Positions 8,433-16,781 of a DNA stretch of 64,000 bases are shown here, one piece after another. The notes below the pieces were generated by a model. It worked only from the letters and a program-made list of their open reading frames with translations. It was not told the DNA's origin and made no database searches. The position numbers and the translations under genes were made by a program. This DNA is from Haloarcula taiwanensis (lineage in GTDB: Archaea; Halobacteriota; Halobacteria; Halobacteriales; Haloarculaceae): the NCBI GenBank assembly GCA_002844335.1, contig CP019155.1, positions 372,001 through 436,000 on the forward strand, written 5' to 3'. Position 1 is the first letter of the stretch. Every line of letters starts with the position of its first letter.

Positions 8433-9584
8433 ATGTCGTTGACCATGACAGATCAACACCGGGCTGAGAGTGCGCTTCGCGCTCACGTGACCTCCGTCAA
8501 GGAGGACCTGATGACGGGCGTATCGTTCATGATTCCCTTCGTAACTATCGGGGGGATTTTCCTCGCGGTCGCGTACGCGATAGGGGACACACAGGCAGTG
8601 TTCGGGAATACCGGCTCGGCGGGCTGGTTCCTGGCACAGATCGGCGTGGCCGGGCTGACAATTATGGTGCCCATTCTGGGCGGCTACATCGCGTACGCCA
8701 TCGCGGACCGCCCCGGACTCGCCCCGGGATTCCTGCTGGCATACATCCTCCAGCAAGGGAACGTCGTCGCCGAAGCGGCGACAGTAATCGGCATCTCCGG
8801 CGGCGAAGCCGGTGCCGGCTATCTCGGCGCCATCGTCGCTGGGCTGCTGGCCGGGTACGTCGCGCGCTTCTTCAAGAATCTCGACGTTCCCGAGTTCATT
8901 CAACCAATGATGCCGGTGTTGCTCATCCCAGTCGCGACGATGGCAGTTCTGACGCCGCTGATGCTGTTCGTGCTGGGCGTTCCCGTCGCACTCGCTAACG
9001 AGGCTCTGACCTCCTTCCTGCAGTCGATGCAGGGCGGTCAGGCTATCGTCGTCGGCCTCATCCTCGGGGGGATGATGGCCTTCGATATGGGTGGCCCAGT
9101 AAACAAGGTCGCGTACGTGTTCGCCACCGGGCTCATCACCGAGGAAATCTACGCTCCGATGGCCGCAGTGATGATCGGCGGGATGATTCCGCCAATCGGC
9201 CTCGCGCTCTCGAACTTCATCGCGCCCCACAAGTACGCGGCCGAGATGTACGAGAACGGGAAAAGCGGTATCGTGCTCGGCCTCTCGTTTATCACTGAGG
9301 GCGCGATTCCGTATGCAGCCGCGGACCCGCTGCGTGTCATCCCGGCTATCGTGGCCGGTAGCGCTGTCGGCGGTGCGACATCGATGGCCCTCGGCGTCAC
9401 GATGCCCGCGCCCCACGGCGGTATCTTCGTGGTCCTGCTGTCGAATCAGCCACTCGCCTTCCTGGGCAGCATCCTGCTGGGCTCGCTTGTGACAGCGGTT
9501 GTTGCTACGGTTATCAAGCCGGACTTCGAAGACCGTGTCGACACCGGGGCAGAGGCGAGCAGTACACAACCGTCGGACGACTAA
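8433..9584 (+). CDS. ptfC: PTS fructose-type EIIC permease
   Basis: This 383-aa integral membrane protein is the sugar channel of a fructose-specific phosphotransferase system. It shows about nine hydrophobic segments and the fructose EIIC landmarks: MTGVSFMIPFV near the start, GGMMAFDMGGPVNK in the middle, and FITEGAIPYAAADP and PAPHGGIF toward the end. EIIB and EIIA are separate genes here, unlike the fused FruA of many bacteria. Two Met codons occur at the start (residues 1 and 5); the first lies at the predicted leaderless transcription start. It heads a five-gene operon with EIIA, HPr, EI and EIIB, all tightly spaced or overlapping. Confidence 0.93.
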   Translation: MSLTMTDQHRAESALRAHVTSVKEDLMTGVSFMIPFVTIGGIFLAVAYAIGDTQAVFGNTGSAGWFLAQIGVAGLTIMVPILGGYIAYAIADRPGLAPGFLLAYILQQGNVVAEAATVIGISGGEAGAGYLGAIVAGLLAGYVARFFKNLDVPEFIQPMMPVLLIPVATMAVLTPLMLFVLGVPVALANEALTSFLQSMQGGQAIVVGLILGGMMAFDMGGPVNKVAYVFATGLITEEIYAPMAAVMIGGMIPPIGLALSNFIAPHKYAAEMYENGKSGIVLGLSFITEGAIPYAAADPLRVIPAIVAGSAVGGATSMALGVTMPAPHGGIFVVLLSNQPLAFLGSILLGSLVTAVVATVIKPDFEDRVDTGAEASSTQPSDD

Positions 9585-9598
9585 CTAGACTGACGACA

Positions 9599-10075
9599 AT
9601 GACAGATGCAATCTCAGCGGACGACATCGAAGAACTGATTCCGGCGAACCACATCTCGCTGTCCGAGCCGCCGGCAGAGAAGGAAGCGTGTATCGAGTCC
9701 CTGCTTGACCTGCTGGTGGACGGCGGCAGAGTCGAGGACCGCGAGCGCGCACTTGAAGCACTGCTGGAGCGCGAATCGGAGACGACAACGGGCGTCGGCA
9801 TGGGGATCGGGATTCCACACGCGAAGACTGACGCTGTGAGTCAGCCCTCGCTCGCGTTCGCTCGCTCCGAGGAGGGAATCGACTTCGGTTCCATGGACGG
9901 CGAACCCGCGACGCTCATCTTCATGATCCTTGTCCCGGAGGCCGGTGGGGAGGAGCACCTCGACATCCTCAGCTCGCTCTCGCGGGCTCTGATGCACGAC
10001 GACGTCCGGGACCGGCTCCACGCGGCGGAGGACGAAGCGACCGTTCAGGACACGCTTCGGGAGGCCATCGCATGA
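9599..10075 (+). CDS. ptfA: PTS fructose-type EIIA
   Basis: The 158-aa cytoplasmic protein is the phosphocarrier that accepts phosphate from HPr and passes it to EIIB. The active-site His is His74 in GIGIPHAKTD, within the conserved block that starts TTTGVGMGIGIPH and is characteristic of the mannitol/fructose EIIA family (PTS_EIIA_2). The length is that of a single-domain EIIA. It begins 14 nt after EIIC and its stop overlaps the HPr start by 4 nt (ATGA), so translation is coupled. The family and residue assignment are secure; the sugar is inferred from the operon. Confidence 0.93.
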   Translation: MTDAISADDIEELIPANHISLSEPPAEKEACIESLLDLLVDGGRVEDRERALEALLERESETTTGVGMGIGIPHAKTDAVSQPSLAFARSEEGIDFGSMDGEPATLIFMILVPEAGGEEHLDILSSLSRALMHDDVRDRLHAAEDEATVQDTLREAIA

Positions 10076-10359
10076 CGGTCGAACGAACTGTAACGGTTGT
10101 TCCGGAGGCGGGGTTGCATGCCCGGCCGGCGTCAGCGTTCGTCCAGGCCGTCAACGATCACGAGGCGGAGGTCTCGGCTGGGCGTCCGGATGGTGACCTT
10201 GTCCAGGCAGCGAGTATGATCGCCATCACCAGCCTCGGTGTCGGACAGGGCGACGACATCAAACTGGTCGCCGACGGCCCGGACGCAGAAGCCGTACTTG
10301 ACGAGCTGGAGCGAATACTAACAACACCAGAGGGGGAACTGGACACTGACGATGGCTGA
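10072..10359 (+). CDS. ptsH1: PTS phosphocarrier HPr
   Basis: The 95-aa protein is HPr, which shuttles phosphate from enzyme I to EIIA. The phosphorylated His is His16 in EAGLHARPAS, the canonical LHARPA motif. The regulatory region reads QAASMIAITSL, keeping a serine (Ser48) where the Firmicute HPr kinase target lies, although no HPr kinase gene is seen here and such control is not expected in haloarchaea. It overlaps EIIA by 4 nt and enzyme I by 8 nt. A short acidic C-terminal tail (ELDTDDG) is a haloarchaeal adaptation. Confidence 0.93.
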   Translation: MTVERTVTVVPEAGLHARPASAFVQAVNDHEAEVSAGRPDGDLVQAASMIAITSLGVGQGDDIKLVADGPDAEAVLDELERILTTPEGELDTDDG

Positions 10360-12037
10360 CCGCACACTCCACGGGACCGGTGCCACGCCGCGCTCCGGGG
10401 TCGGGACGGTTGTCTGGTACGGCCGCGACATCTCGCTACCGGACCCTGACGACGTGAAAGTCGACCCCGAGGCAGAAGGCCGGCGATTCGCCAACGCCGT
10501 CGACACCGCTCGCGAGGAACTAGCGTCCGAGCGCGAAGCGACTGCCGAACGCGTTGGTGAAGACGAAGCCGCAGTGTTCGACGCGCATATCCAGTTCCTC
10601 GAAGACCCGACTATCGAGGAGGCCGTCGAGACGATGATCGGCGAGGGCCAGCCCGCCCCGAACGCCGTAGACGCCGCGTTCGGCGAACATATCGAGCAGT
10701 TCGAAGGGATGGACGGCCGAATGGCCGAGCGTGCGGACGACCTTCGAGACGTGCGTGACCGCCTCCTCCGTCTGTTGACGGATGGGGAACGGGTCGACCT
10801 CGGTGACTTGCCCGACGGCAGTGTCGTCCTCGCCGAACGGTTGACACCCAGCGACACGGCACAGCTCGACCCGGACCGCGTGGCCGGCTTCGCTACAGTC
10901 ACGGGCGGACGGACATCGCACGCGTCGATTTTCGCCCGCTCGCTGGCCCTCCCGGCCGTTGTCGGTGTCGGGGAAGCGCTCGAAGCCATCGAAGACGGAA
11001 CAGAAGTGGTGATCGACGGCGACAGCGGCGAGGTGCTGGTCGCCCCTGATGACACCGAGCGAGCGGCCGCAGCAAGCGACTCGGGTGCCGCTGTCGTCGA
11101 TGCGTCCGTCGAAACCACTGACGGGCGACACGTCGAAGTGGCGGCAAATATCGGCCAGCCGGCGGAACTGAAGCCCGCAGTAGAACGAGGGGCTGACGGC
11201 GTTGGCCTCTACCGGACTGAGTTTCTCTTCCTCGACCGGGAGACGCCGCCGTCTGAAGATGAGCAGTACGAGGCCATCCGTGAGACACTCGACACGTTCC
11301 CGGATGGGCGCGTCGTCGTCCGAACGCTGGATATCGGTGGCGACAAGCAGATTCCGTATCTCGACCAGCCAGATGAGGAAAACCCATTCCTCGGTGAACG
11401 GGGAATCCGGCGCTCGCTCGGCCCGGATTCGGACCTTTTCGCCACGCAACTCCGTGCACTCCTGCGTGCTGCTGCGGACGGCGCCGGGGACCTCGCCATC
11501 ATGTTCCCGATGGTCGCTACGGTTACCGAACTCGACGCTGCACTCGACGCACTGGATACAGCAGCGGCTGATATTGAAGAGTGCGACGCCGACGTCGTTG
11601 ATGTCGAAGTCGGCGTCATGATCGAAACACCGAGCGCCGCATTCATGGCCGGCGAACTCGCGGCGCGAGTCGATTTCCTCTCTATCGGAACGAACGACCT
11701 CACACAGTACGTGATGGCCGCTGACCGAGAGAACGAGCGCGTCGGTGACTTACACGATCCTTCGCATCCGGGCGTCCTCCGGGCAATCCATCGGACAGTT
11801 ACCGCAGCCCACGAAGAAGACGCCTGGGTCGGAATGTGTGGCGAGATGGCCGGCGATCCCGACTTAACCGAGCTTCTTGTCGGTCTCGGCCTTGACGAAC
11901 TCAGCATGAGCGCTGTGACGATTCCGGAGGTCAAGACGGCCGTCAGCGACACCGAGTACAGCACCGCGAGTGAGCGTGCGGACCGCGCCCAACTCGCCGC
12001 AACGCGAAGCGAAGTCCACACCACACTAGACACATGA
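10352..12037 (+). CDS. ptsI: PTS enzyme I (phosphoenolpyruvate-protein phosphotransferase)
   Basis: The 561-aa enzyme takes phosphate from phosphoenolpyruvate and hands it to HPr. The phosphorylated His is His190 in GGRTSHASIFARSLALPAVVG. The C-terminal PEP-binding barrel has the expected GLYRTEFLFLDR, TLDIGGDKQIPYL, NPFLGERGIRRSL, SIGTNDLTQY and GMCGEMAGD motifs, the last holding the conserved acid/base Cys. The length is close to bacterial enzyme I (about 570 aa), so it is complete. It overlaps HPr by 8 nt and EIIB by 4 nt, placing the general PTS enzymes inside the sugar-specific operon. Confidence 0.95.
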   Translation: MADRTLHGTGATPRSGVGTVVWYGRDISLPDPDDVKVDPEAEGRRFANAVDTAREELASEREATAERVGEDEAAVFDAHIQFLEDPTIEEAVETMIGEGQPAPNAVDAAFGEHIEQFEGMDGRMAERADDLRDVRDRLLRLLTDGERVDLGDLPDGSVVLAERLTPSDTAQLDPDRVAGFATVTGGRTSHASIFARSLALPAVVGVGEALEAIEDGTEVVIDGDSGEVLVAPDDTERAAAASDSGAAVVDASVETTDGRHVEVAANIGQPAELKPAVERGADGVGLYRTEFLFLDRETPPSEDEQYEAIRETLDTFPDGRVVVRTLDIGGDKQIPYLDQPDEENPFLGERGIRRSLGPDSDLFATQLRALLRAAADGAGDLAIMFPMVATVTELDAALDALDTAAADIEECDADVVDVEVGVMIETPSAAFMAGELAARVDFLSIGTNDLTQYVMAADRENERVGDLHDPSHPGVLRAIHRTVTAAHEEDAWVGMCGEMAGDPDLTELLVGLGLDELSMSAVTIPEVKTAVSDTEYSTASERADRAQLAATRSEVHTTLDT

Positions 12038-12468
12038 AACTCGTCGCAGTCACCTCCTGTCCGACTGGTATCGCACACAGTCAGATGGCAGCCGAGAATC
12101 TTGAACAGACAGCCGAAGAACAGGGTCACGATATTAAGGTAGAAGTACAGGGGGCGATGGGAGCGGAGAACGAACTCTCCGAAACGGATATCCAATCCGC
12201 CGACGCCGCCATCATCGCCTCGGACACGTCGGTCAGCCAGGACCGGTTCGGCGGTATCCCGCTAATTAAAGGCACAGTCAAAGACGCCGTTAACGACGCC
12301 GAAGGCATGATCGCTGATGCGCTTGCGGCTGCTGACAGCGACGCATCGGACACTGGGTCCGATGTAGATGGATCCGAGTCCACGAGTACCGATTCTACTC
12401 AGCAGCGCCGTCGTGGTGGTGACCGTTCGAAGAGTCTCGTGGCTCGGTTGAAACGTCTGTTCAGTTGA
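12034..12468 (+). CDS. ptfB: PTS fructose-type EIIB with basic C-terminal tail
   Basis: The 144-aa protein carries phosphate from EIIA to the incoming sugar. The phosphorylated residue is Cys9 in VTSCPTGIAHSQMAAENLE, the signature of fructose EIIB. The EIIB domain ends near residue 95-100. A low-complexity Ser/Asp linker then leads to an Arg/Lys-rich end (QQRRRGGDRSKSLVARLKRLFS) that is amphipathic and positively charged, unusual in an otherwise acidic proteome. The tail might dock EIIB to the membrane or to EIIC; this is inference. It is the last gene of the operon, overlapping enzyme I by 4 nt. Confidence 0.92.
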   Translation: MKLVAVTSCPTGIAHSQMAAENLEQTAEEQGHDIKVEVQGAMGAENELSETDIQSADAAIIASDTSVSQDRFGGIPLIKGTVKDAVNDAEGMIADALAAADSDASDTGSDVDGSESTSTDSTQQRRRGGDRSKSLVARLKRLFS

Positions 12469-12647
12469 GCCGGAGCTATACCCCCTAACGTAGGAGACTC
12501 ATCCAACCGCCATAGCGGATTTACCCACTTTCACGAACGGACCTAATCTGAGAGTTGAGACCACGTTCTCAAACGCCGGAGTACGCATCAGTTGCAATGT
12601 CCAACCCAGTCCTTCTCGAGGGGCCGGTGGTTTTGGCTCGCTGGTGG

Positions 12648-14531
12648 TTATTCCTCACCTTCACCAGCGGAGTCACATCTATCCCTACCGCCGTTTCTTG
12701 GGGCAAGAAGATAACCCAGAACTGTTGTTCCTGACTCCGGACCGACCCGAAACTCCACGGTCTGTCGCTCCCGAGCGACGCCAAATTCGGGGAAGTATTC
12801 GGTTGTCGTAGTGCGAACGTCGTTTGTACCCAGTGGGTGAACGCTCAGCAAGGGCGGCTCATCGTCGGCCACTGCCCGGTGGGATGCTCGTACTGTCCCG
12901 GACTCGTCGATTGTGATAGCAATATCCGGGTGGAAATGGAGACGGGAGATGCACGGCTCGGTCTCAGTATCAGGCCCGCGGAGTGTATCGCGGACAAGCC
13001 ACCAGTCATCTGCCGCTACAATTTTCCTGGTGTGTTGATACGACGCTGGCGAATGTGGGTTCGTCACGTAGTGGCCATCGAAAACCGCCGGGTCTGTCCC
13101 TTCGTACTGTACCGTCGGTTCCGTCCGCGCCCCCATCAGATACTTTCCACCGATCTCTATCGGCTCGGTGTTGCCAACCTGTACCGTATTGTGGCCAGCG
13201 ACACCTCTGACGTACTGTCTGCGGTCGTCGCTGGCATAATCATATACACCGGTATCTGTAAGCACACGCTGTCCACCGACCCAGAGCAAGATACTCAGCA
13301 GGTCGTTGTGAGAGTGACCGGGTAAATGCGAAGGCCCGACCGGGCCGCCGTCAACTAACAGACGCCCATGGTCTGTATTGAGCCAGTAGTACCCTGTTTC
13401 TCCACTCGCTGGATTGCATGCCGGGGCGGGACGGTCACTCGACTCGAATCCGGCGGCAGCAGCGTACCTCAAACAGTCGGCAAGCGGAAGCGCCTGACCG
13501 AACACGGCGTCGTTGCAGAGCGGAAGCCGTTCGTCTGGGGGACAGAGGAACCGCAGATACGCTACGGCCTGCGTCGTCATCGCTGTCAGCCAGTTGGGGA
13601 GTGAGCGATCACTGGCTGCCAGCACGGCGCACGCTGTCACGAACCGCGTTGTCACGATTGCATGATACATCGGCGACCGTTCATAATGGCCACCGTCAGA
13701 AAGAAACTGCTTAGCCCCCATACGACCGAGTATAGAGAGCCCCTCCGAAACCCAGGACGTATCAGAATCCGGGAAAGTGAGCCCGCTCATGAGCAGTGCG
13801 AGCCCGTTCTCGACGAGGTGATTCCCGCCGACATCACCTTCGATATGGTTTTCGAGGAAGAGCGAATTCCGATATATTTCTCTGGCAAGGGCCTCGATGA
13901 GTTTTTCTGGAACGTCTTTCCGGGTGCCTCCAGTCCGCCACGCGAGGTATCGTGTGAGTGTTTGAATGCGGAGCGACACTGCCCACGGCGTCCACACGTC
14001 TCGAAGGTACCCCGGTTGGCCGATCTCAATACTATCGGTCCAGTCCCGCACCCACTGGTCGAACACATCGACAACCCTATCGGGGGCCGACTGTGGGTCT
14101 GTGAACCCCAGCGTCGCCCATCGAAGCGGTTCGAACGCGTATAGTTTCAGCGGCCAGAGCAGCGGATAGTCGTCGAACCGGTCGTCAAACCAGTTGAGTT
14201 GGTCTGGCGACCGTAGCTGTATGGTCCTGTTGAGGAACGTCAGATTACCATCGGCCGCCCGACGGCTCTGTTGCTGGAACATCTCGACGGTCGTCTCTGA
14301 AAGTTCTGCCCGAAGCAGGCGAAGATCCGTTTTGACCGGAGTGATTGCCACCGAGAGGGCCTGAGGAATCGCCGCGTCGTAGTGTGCGTCGAAGTCCAGC
14401 GGGAGTCGTGTAAGTACGGAGTTACGAGTCGTTCGCTCAACCATCCCGAGTACCTGAGCAGGCTCCAACTGTGTGAGCGTGTGTCCGTACAATCTGACCG
14501 CTTTGGGAAGCGTCTGCAGGGACTCAGTCAT
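12648..14531 (-). CDS. heparinase II/III family protein
   Basis: The 627-aa product resembles the heparinase II/III-like proteins found in exopolysaccharide gene clusters. It has an alpha-helical toroid region (about 80-370) containing GDVGGNHLVENGLALL and GGHYERSPMYHAIV, followed by a beta-sandwich domain starting around GHSHNDLLSILLWVGGQRVLTDTGVYDY, where His, Asn, Tyr and Arg residues are the likely active-site and metal region. There is no visible signal peptide, so it may be cytoplasmic or use an unrecognised route. It overlaps the upstream glycosyltransferase gene by 8 nt and is the second gene of that pair. True substrate and whether it is a lyase or a modifying enzyme are unknown. Confidence 0.85.
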   Translation of the reverse strand: MTESLQTLPKAVRLYGHTLTQLEPAQVLGMVERTTRNSVLTRLPLDFDAHYDAAIPQALSVAITPVKTDLRLLRAELSETTVEMFQQQSRRAADGNLTFLNRTIQLRSPDQLNWFDDRFDDYPLLWPLKLYAFEPLRWATLGFTDPQSAPDRVVDVFDQWVRDWTDSIEIGQPGYLRDVWTPWAVSLRIQTLTRYLAWRTGGTRKDVPEKLIEALAREIYRNSLFLENHIEGDVGGNHLVENGLALLMSGLTFPDSDTSWVSEGLSILGRMGAKQFLSDGGHYERSPMYHAIVTTRFVTACAVLAASDRSLPNWLTAMTTQAVAYLRFLCPPDERLPLCNDAVFGQALPLADCLRYAAAAGFESSDRPAPACNPASGETGYYWLNTDHGRLLVDGGPVGPSHLPGHSHNDLLSILLWVGGQRVLTDTGVYDYASDDRRQYVRGVAGHNTVQVGNTEPIEIGGKYLMGARTEPTVQYEGTDPAVFDGHYVTNPHSPASYQHTRKIVAADDWWLVRDTLRGPDTETEPCISRLHFHPDIAITIDESGTVRASHRAVADDEPPLLSVHPLGTNDVRTTTTEYFPEFGVARERQTVEFRVGPESGTTVLGYLLAPRNGGRDRCDSAGEGEE

Positions 14532-15774
14532 GCTCAGGTTCTGGGGCCGTGTACGATTCCAGTTGTTCGCCTGTTGTCAATGTCCGAAACACCTCGCCGA
14601 GTCGACCCGCGATGGCCTGCCGATCGTATGATTCGGAGACGACTCTGTGTCCGTCTCGACCCATCGCCACTCGCTTGTCGGGGTTTTCGAGAAGACTGTC
14701 AATTGCTGCCCCAATGCTCTCGGGAGTGGGTTCTGTGTGAATCCCTGCCTCTGTATCCGTTGCGAACCGCTTTATTTCCCCTCTTCCGGTGACGACAACG
14801 GGTAGCGAGCACGCCATGTACTCGTAGAGCTTCGTGGGTATTGCGTAGTCCAGTTCCGGACTGTCTTTTATTGGAGCCAATCCGATAGTTGCAGTATCAA
14901 GGATCTCCGGGATTCGCTCACGGTCCACCAGCCCGACAAACTCTACGCGGTCTTCAAGCCCAAGTCGGTCTGTCACATCTTTGAGCCGAGACACCTCGTC
15001 ACCGTCGCCGACTAACTGAAGCACTGCATCGTCGCTTGAAATGTGTTGCATTGCCCGGATACACGGTTCGAGTGCCTGTGCACTCCCGATATTACCGGTG
15101 TAAACGATTCGCGAGCCGCCGTTTTCAGGGGACGATACGGAGGAAAACCGGGTGATGTCAACACCGTTCGGGACGACTTGAACCCGGTCCCTGAGTTCGC
15201 TACCGTACGTGTCAGCGACTGCTTCTCCAAGCGTCTCAGTCGTTACTGTAATGCAGTCGGCGGAGTGCAGCGCGAGGCGCTGGAACGCGCGGCCGGCTGT
15301 TACTAGGGGACTATCTGCTGAAATGTATCCAAGGGCGATTGAGTTCTCAATCCACAGGTCGCGGACATCGATTACCCAGGGAGTTCCAGTGGCAGCAGCC
15401 ACGAGTCCGGGGAACCCAGTGGAGATCGGTGGCGTAGATGTCATGACAACGTCGTACTGCCGGAAATTCAAGACTAGCCAGAGAGCCGCATGCAGTGCGA
15501 ATATCAGGTAGTAGGGAAGTCGACGAAGCAGAGAGGGGTTCTCCCTCTGTGGCTGCCACGTCCACAGGCGGTGGACGACCACACCCTTATCGCGGTCTGT
15601 CTGTTTGCGCTTCCAAGTCCGTTCGAAGTTTCCCGGTGGGTAACAGAGGCACGGTGCCAGAACGGTCACGTCAAAGTCGTCACCGAGATTGACGGCTGTG
15701 TCGTGGATTCTGGATGCATTGCCGCCCTTTTCAGGGGGATACCGCTGAGAGACGATGACACAGTCAGTCGTCAT
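14524..15774 (-). CDS. glycosyltransferase family 4 (GT-B)
   Basis: The 416-aa enzyme is a GT-B fold glycosyltransferase. The N-terminal domain begins MTTDCVIVSQRYPPEKGGNA, with the acceptor-side RYPPxxGG motif seen in WcaI-like proteins; the C-terminal donor domain has RIVYTGNIGSAQALEPCI, LVGDGDEVSRLK, GLVDRERIPEIL and an E-x7-E-like stretch around KLYEYMACSLPVVVTG. It likely transfers a sugar from a nucleotide donor to a lipid-linked glycan at the inner face of the membrane. It is co-transcribed with the heparinase-like gene (8-nt overlap). Donor and acceptor cannot be read from sequence. Confidence 0.88.
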   Translation of the reverse strand: MTTDCVIVSQRYPPEKGGNASRIHDTAVNLGDDFDVTVLAPCLCYPPGNFERTWKRKQTDRDKGVVVHRLWTWQPQRENPSLLRRLPYYLIFALHAALWLVLNFRQYDVVMTSTPPISTGFPGLVAAATGTPWVIDVRDLWIENSIALGYISADSPLVTAGRAFQRLALHSADCITVTTETLGEAVADTYGSELRDRVQVVPNGVDITRFSSVSSPENGGSRIVYTGNIGSAQALEPCIRAMQHISSDDAVLQLVGDGDEVSRLKDVTDRLGLEDRVEFVGLVDRERIPEILDTATIGLAPIKDSPELDYAIPTKLYEYMACSLPVVVTGRGEIKRFATDTEAGIHTEPTPESIGAAIDSLLENPDKRVAMGRDGHRVVSESYDRQAIAGRLGEVFRTLTTGEQLESYTAPEPEHD

Positions 15775-16550
15775 CGTCGTGAAATGTGTACATCGCTCGG
15801 CCCACTCTCAGATGTTCCGCCCTCGATTTTGACGACGGTCCAGTGCCCGATCGCCTATCGCTACTCATCAACATCGAATCGTTGCACTGTACCCATGACG
15901 GGAGTATTAGTATACGTTTGATACTCTTGTGGTGCTCCGAACCTGAATCCGTTATGTACACTATTGAATCGGTATATATTGACTTATTAGGGATTCTCGA
16001 TCTTGAATAAAGTGTGCTGATAGATCAAAATATGGTCAAAGTACCAATCTGTATTATAATAAACTATCCTGACCTGTCTCTCAAACAAAGAGCCTCAGAA
16101 ACAGAGTATGAGACGTTCAGGACAGATTATTCGTGGACTCTGTATGCCATATAGACCAGTCTGTAACGGCCTCAAAATAGTCATGATTAATGAATCTCAC
16201 TCCCGCCAAACTGGATGGCTAAAATAAGTCAGATTACAGTCGTAACCGTCAAAACCACAGTTTCCGTATGTCCGTGATCGGTATCGTGCCGTTCCATACG
16301 AGTCAAATTTGGTGTCTGACTGAAGTAGTCTCTCTATACGGCTGAGTATAGCGTCCTGTGCTCAAGATGCGGATCAACCACGCTATACGATATCTTGCCT
16401 CAAGGTAGGATACTCTTACTCCTATCATGTATTATTAACTTAAGATAAGCTAACTGCCTGTAAATATCTTTAGTTGGTAATTAAAATGGGTCAAACTCAC
16501 TTTGACTGGTAGCATCAGTAAATACGGGACCTACACCAGCGGTGAGTGTG
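15775..16550. other. AT-rich intergenic region without recognisable gene
   Basis: About 780 bp with base composition far more AT-rich than the flanking genes. It holds the divergent promoters for the glycosyltransferase pair (minus) and the Tat/beta-helix gene (plus). I found no intact frame with family similarity, no inverted terminal repeats and no transposase motif. It may contain decayed foreign DNA. Confidence 0.5.
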
Positions 16551-16781
16551 ATGAATACCGAATCGGAGCAAAGTAATAAGTCATTAACTGAAGAAGCGGA
16601 CGGAAAGAACGGGCGGAACAAATCACTTGACGGGGGCCAACAAGGTACGATTAACCGCAGGGCATATCTCAAAGCGGGTGCTGTCACAGTCGCCGCACTT
16701 GTCGGTGCGAACAGCGTCGCTGCAACCGCATCGTCTCAGCAGACGCAGTATATGACTGATTTCAGTGAGTACGCGCTATGA
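16551..16781 (+). CDS. Tat signal peptide ORF, probably the detached N-terminus of the following beta-helix protein
   Basis: A 76-aa frame starting MNTESEQSNKSL (a GTG three codons upstream at 16542 is an alternative). It contains a clear twin-arginine leader, INRRAYLKAGAVTVAAL near residues 34-50, then ANSVAATA as a possible cleavage region, and stops after DFSEYAL. The stop overlaps the ATG of the next frame (ATGA at 16778-16781). The paralogue at 24475 carries its Tat leader and beta-helix in a single frame, so this pair is best read as one gene interrupted by a 1-nt frame change, or less likely as two coupled genes. If the break is real, the leader has no passenger. Confidence 0.6.
   Translation: MNTESEQSNKSLTEEADGKNGRNKSLDGGQQGTINRRAYLKAGAVTVAALVGANSVAATASSQQTQYMTDFSEYAL

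Noticed and set aside
8391-9569. 392-aa minus-strand frame opposite ptfC.
   Set aside because: His/Asp/Arg-rich shadow of the EIIC gene.
15775-16550. Possible insertion-sequence remnant.
   Set aside because: No terminal inverted repeats, target duplications or transposase motifs could be found by eye.
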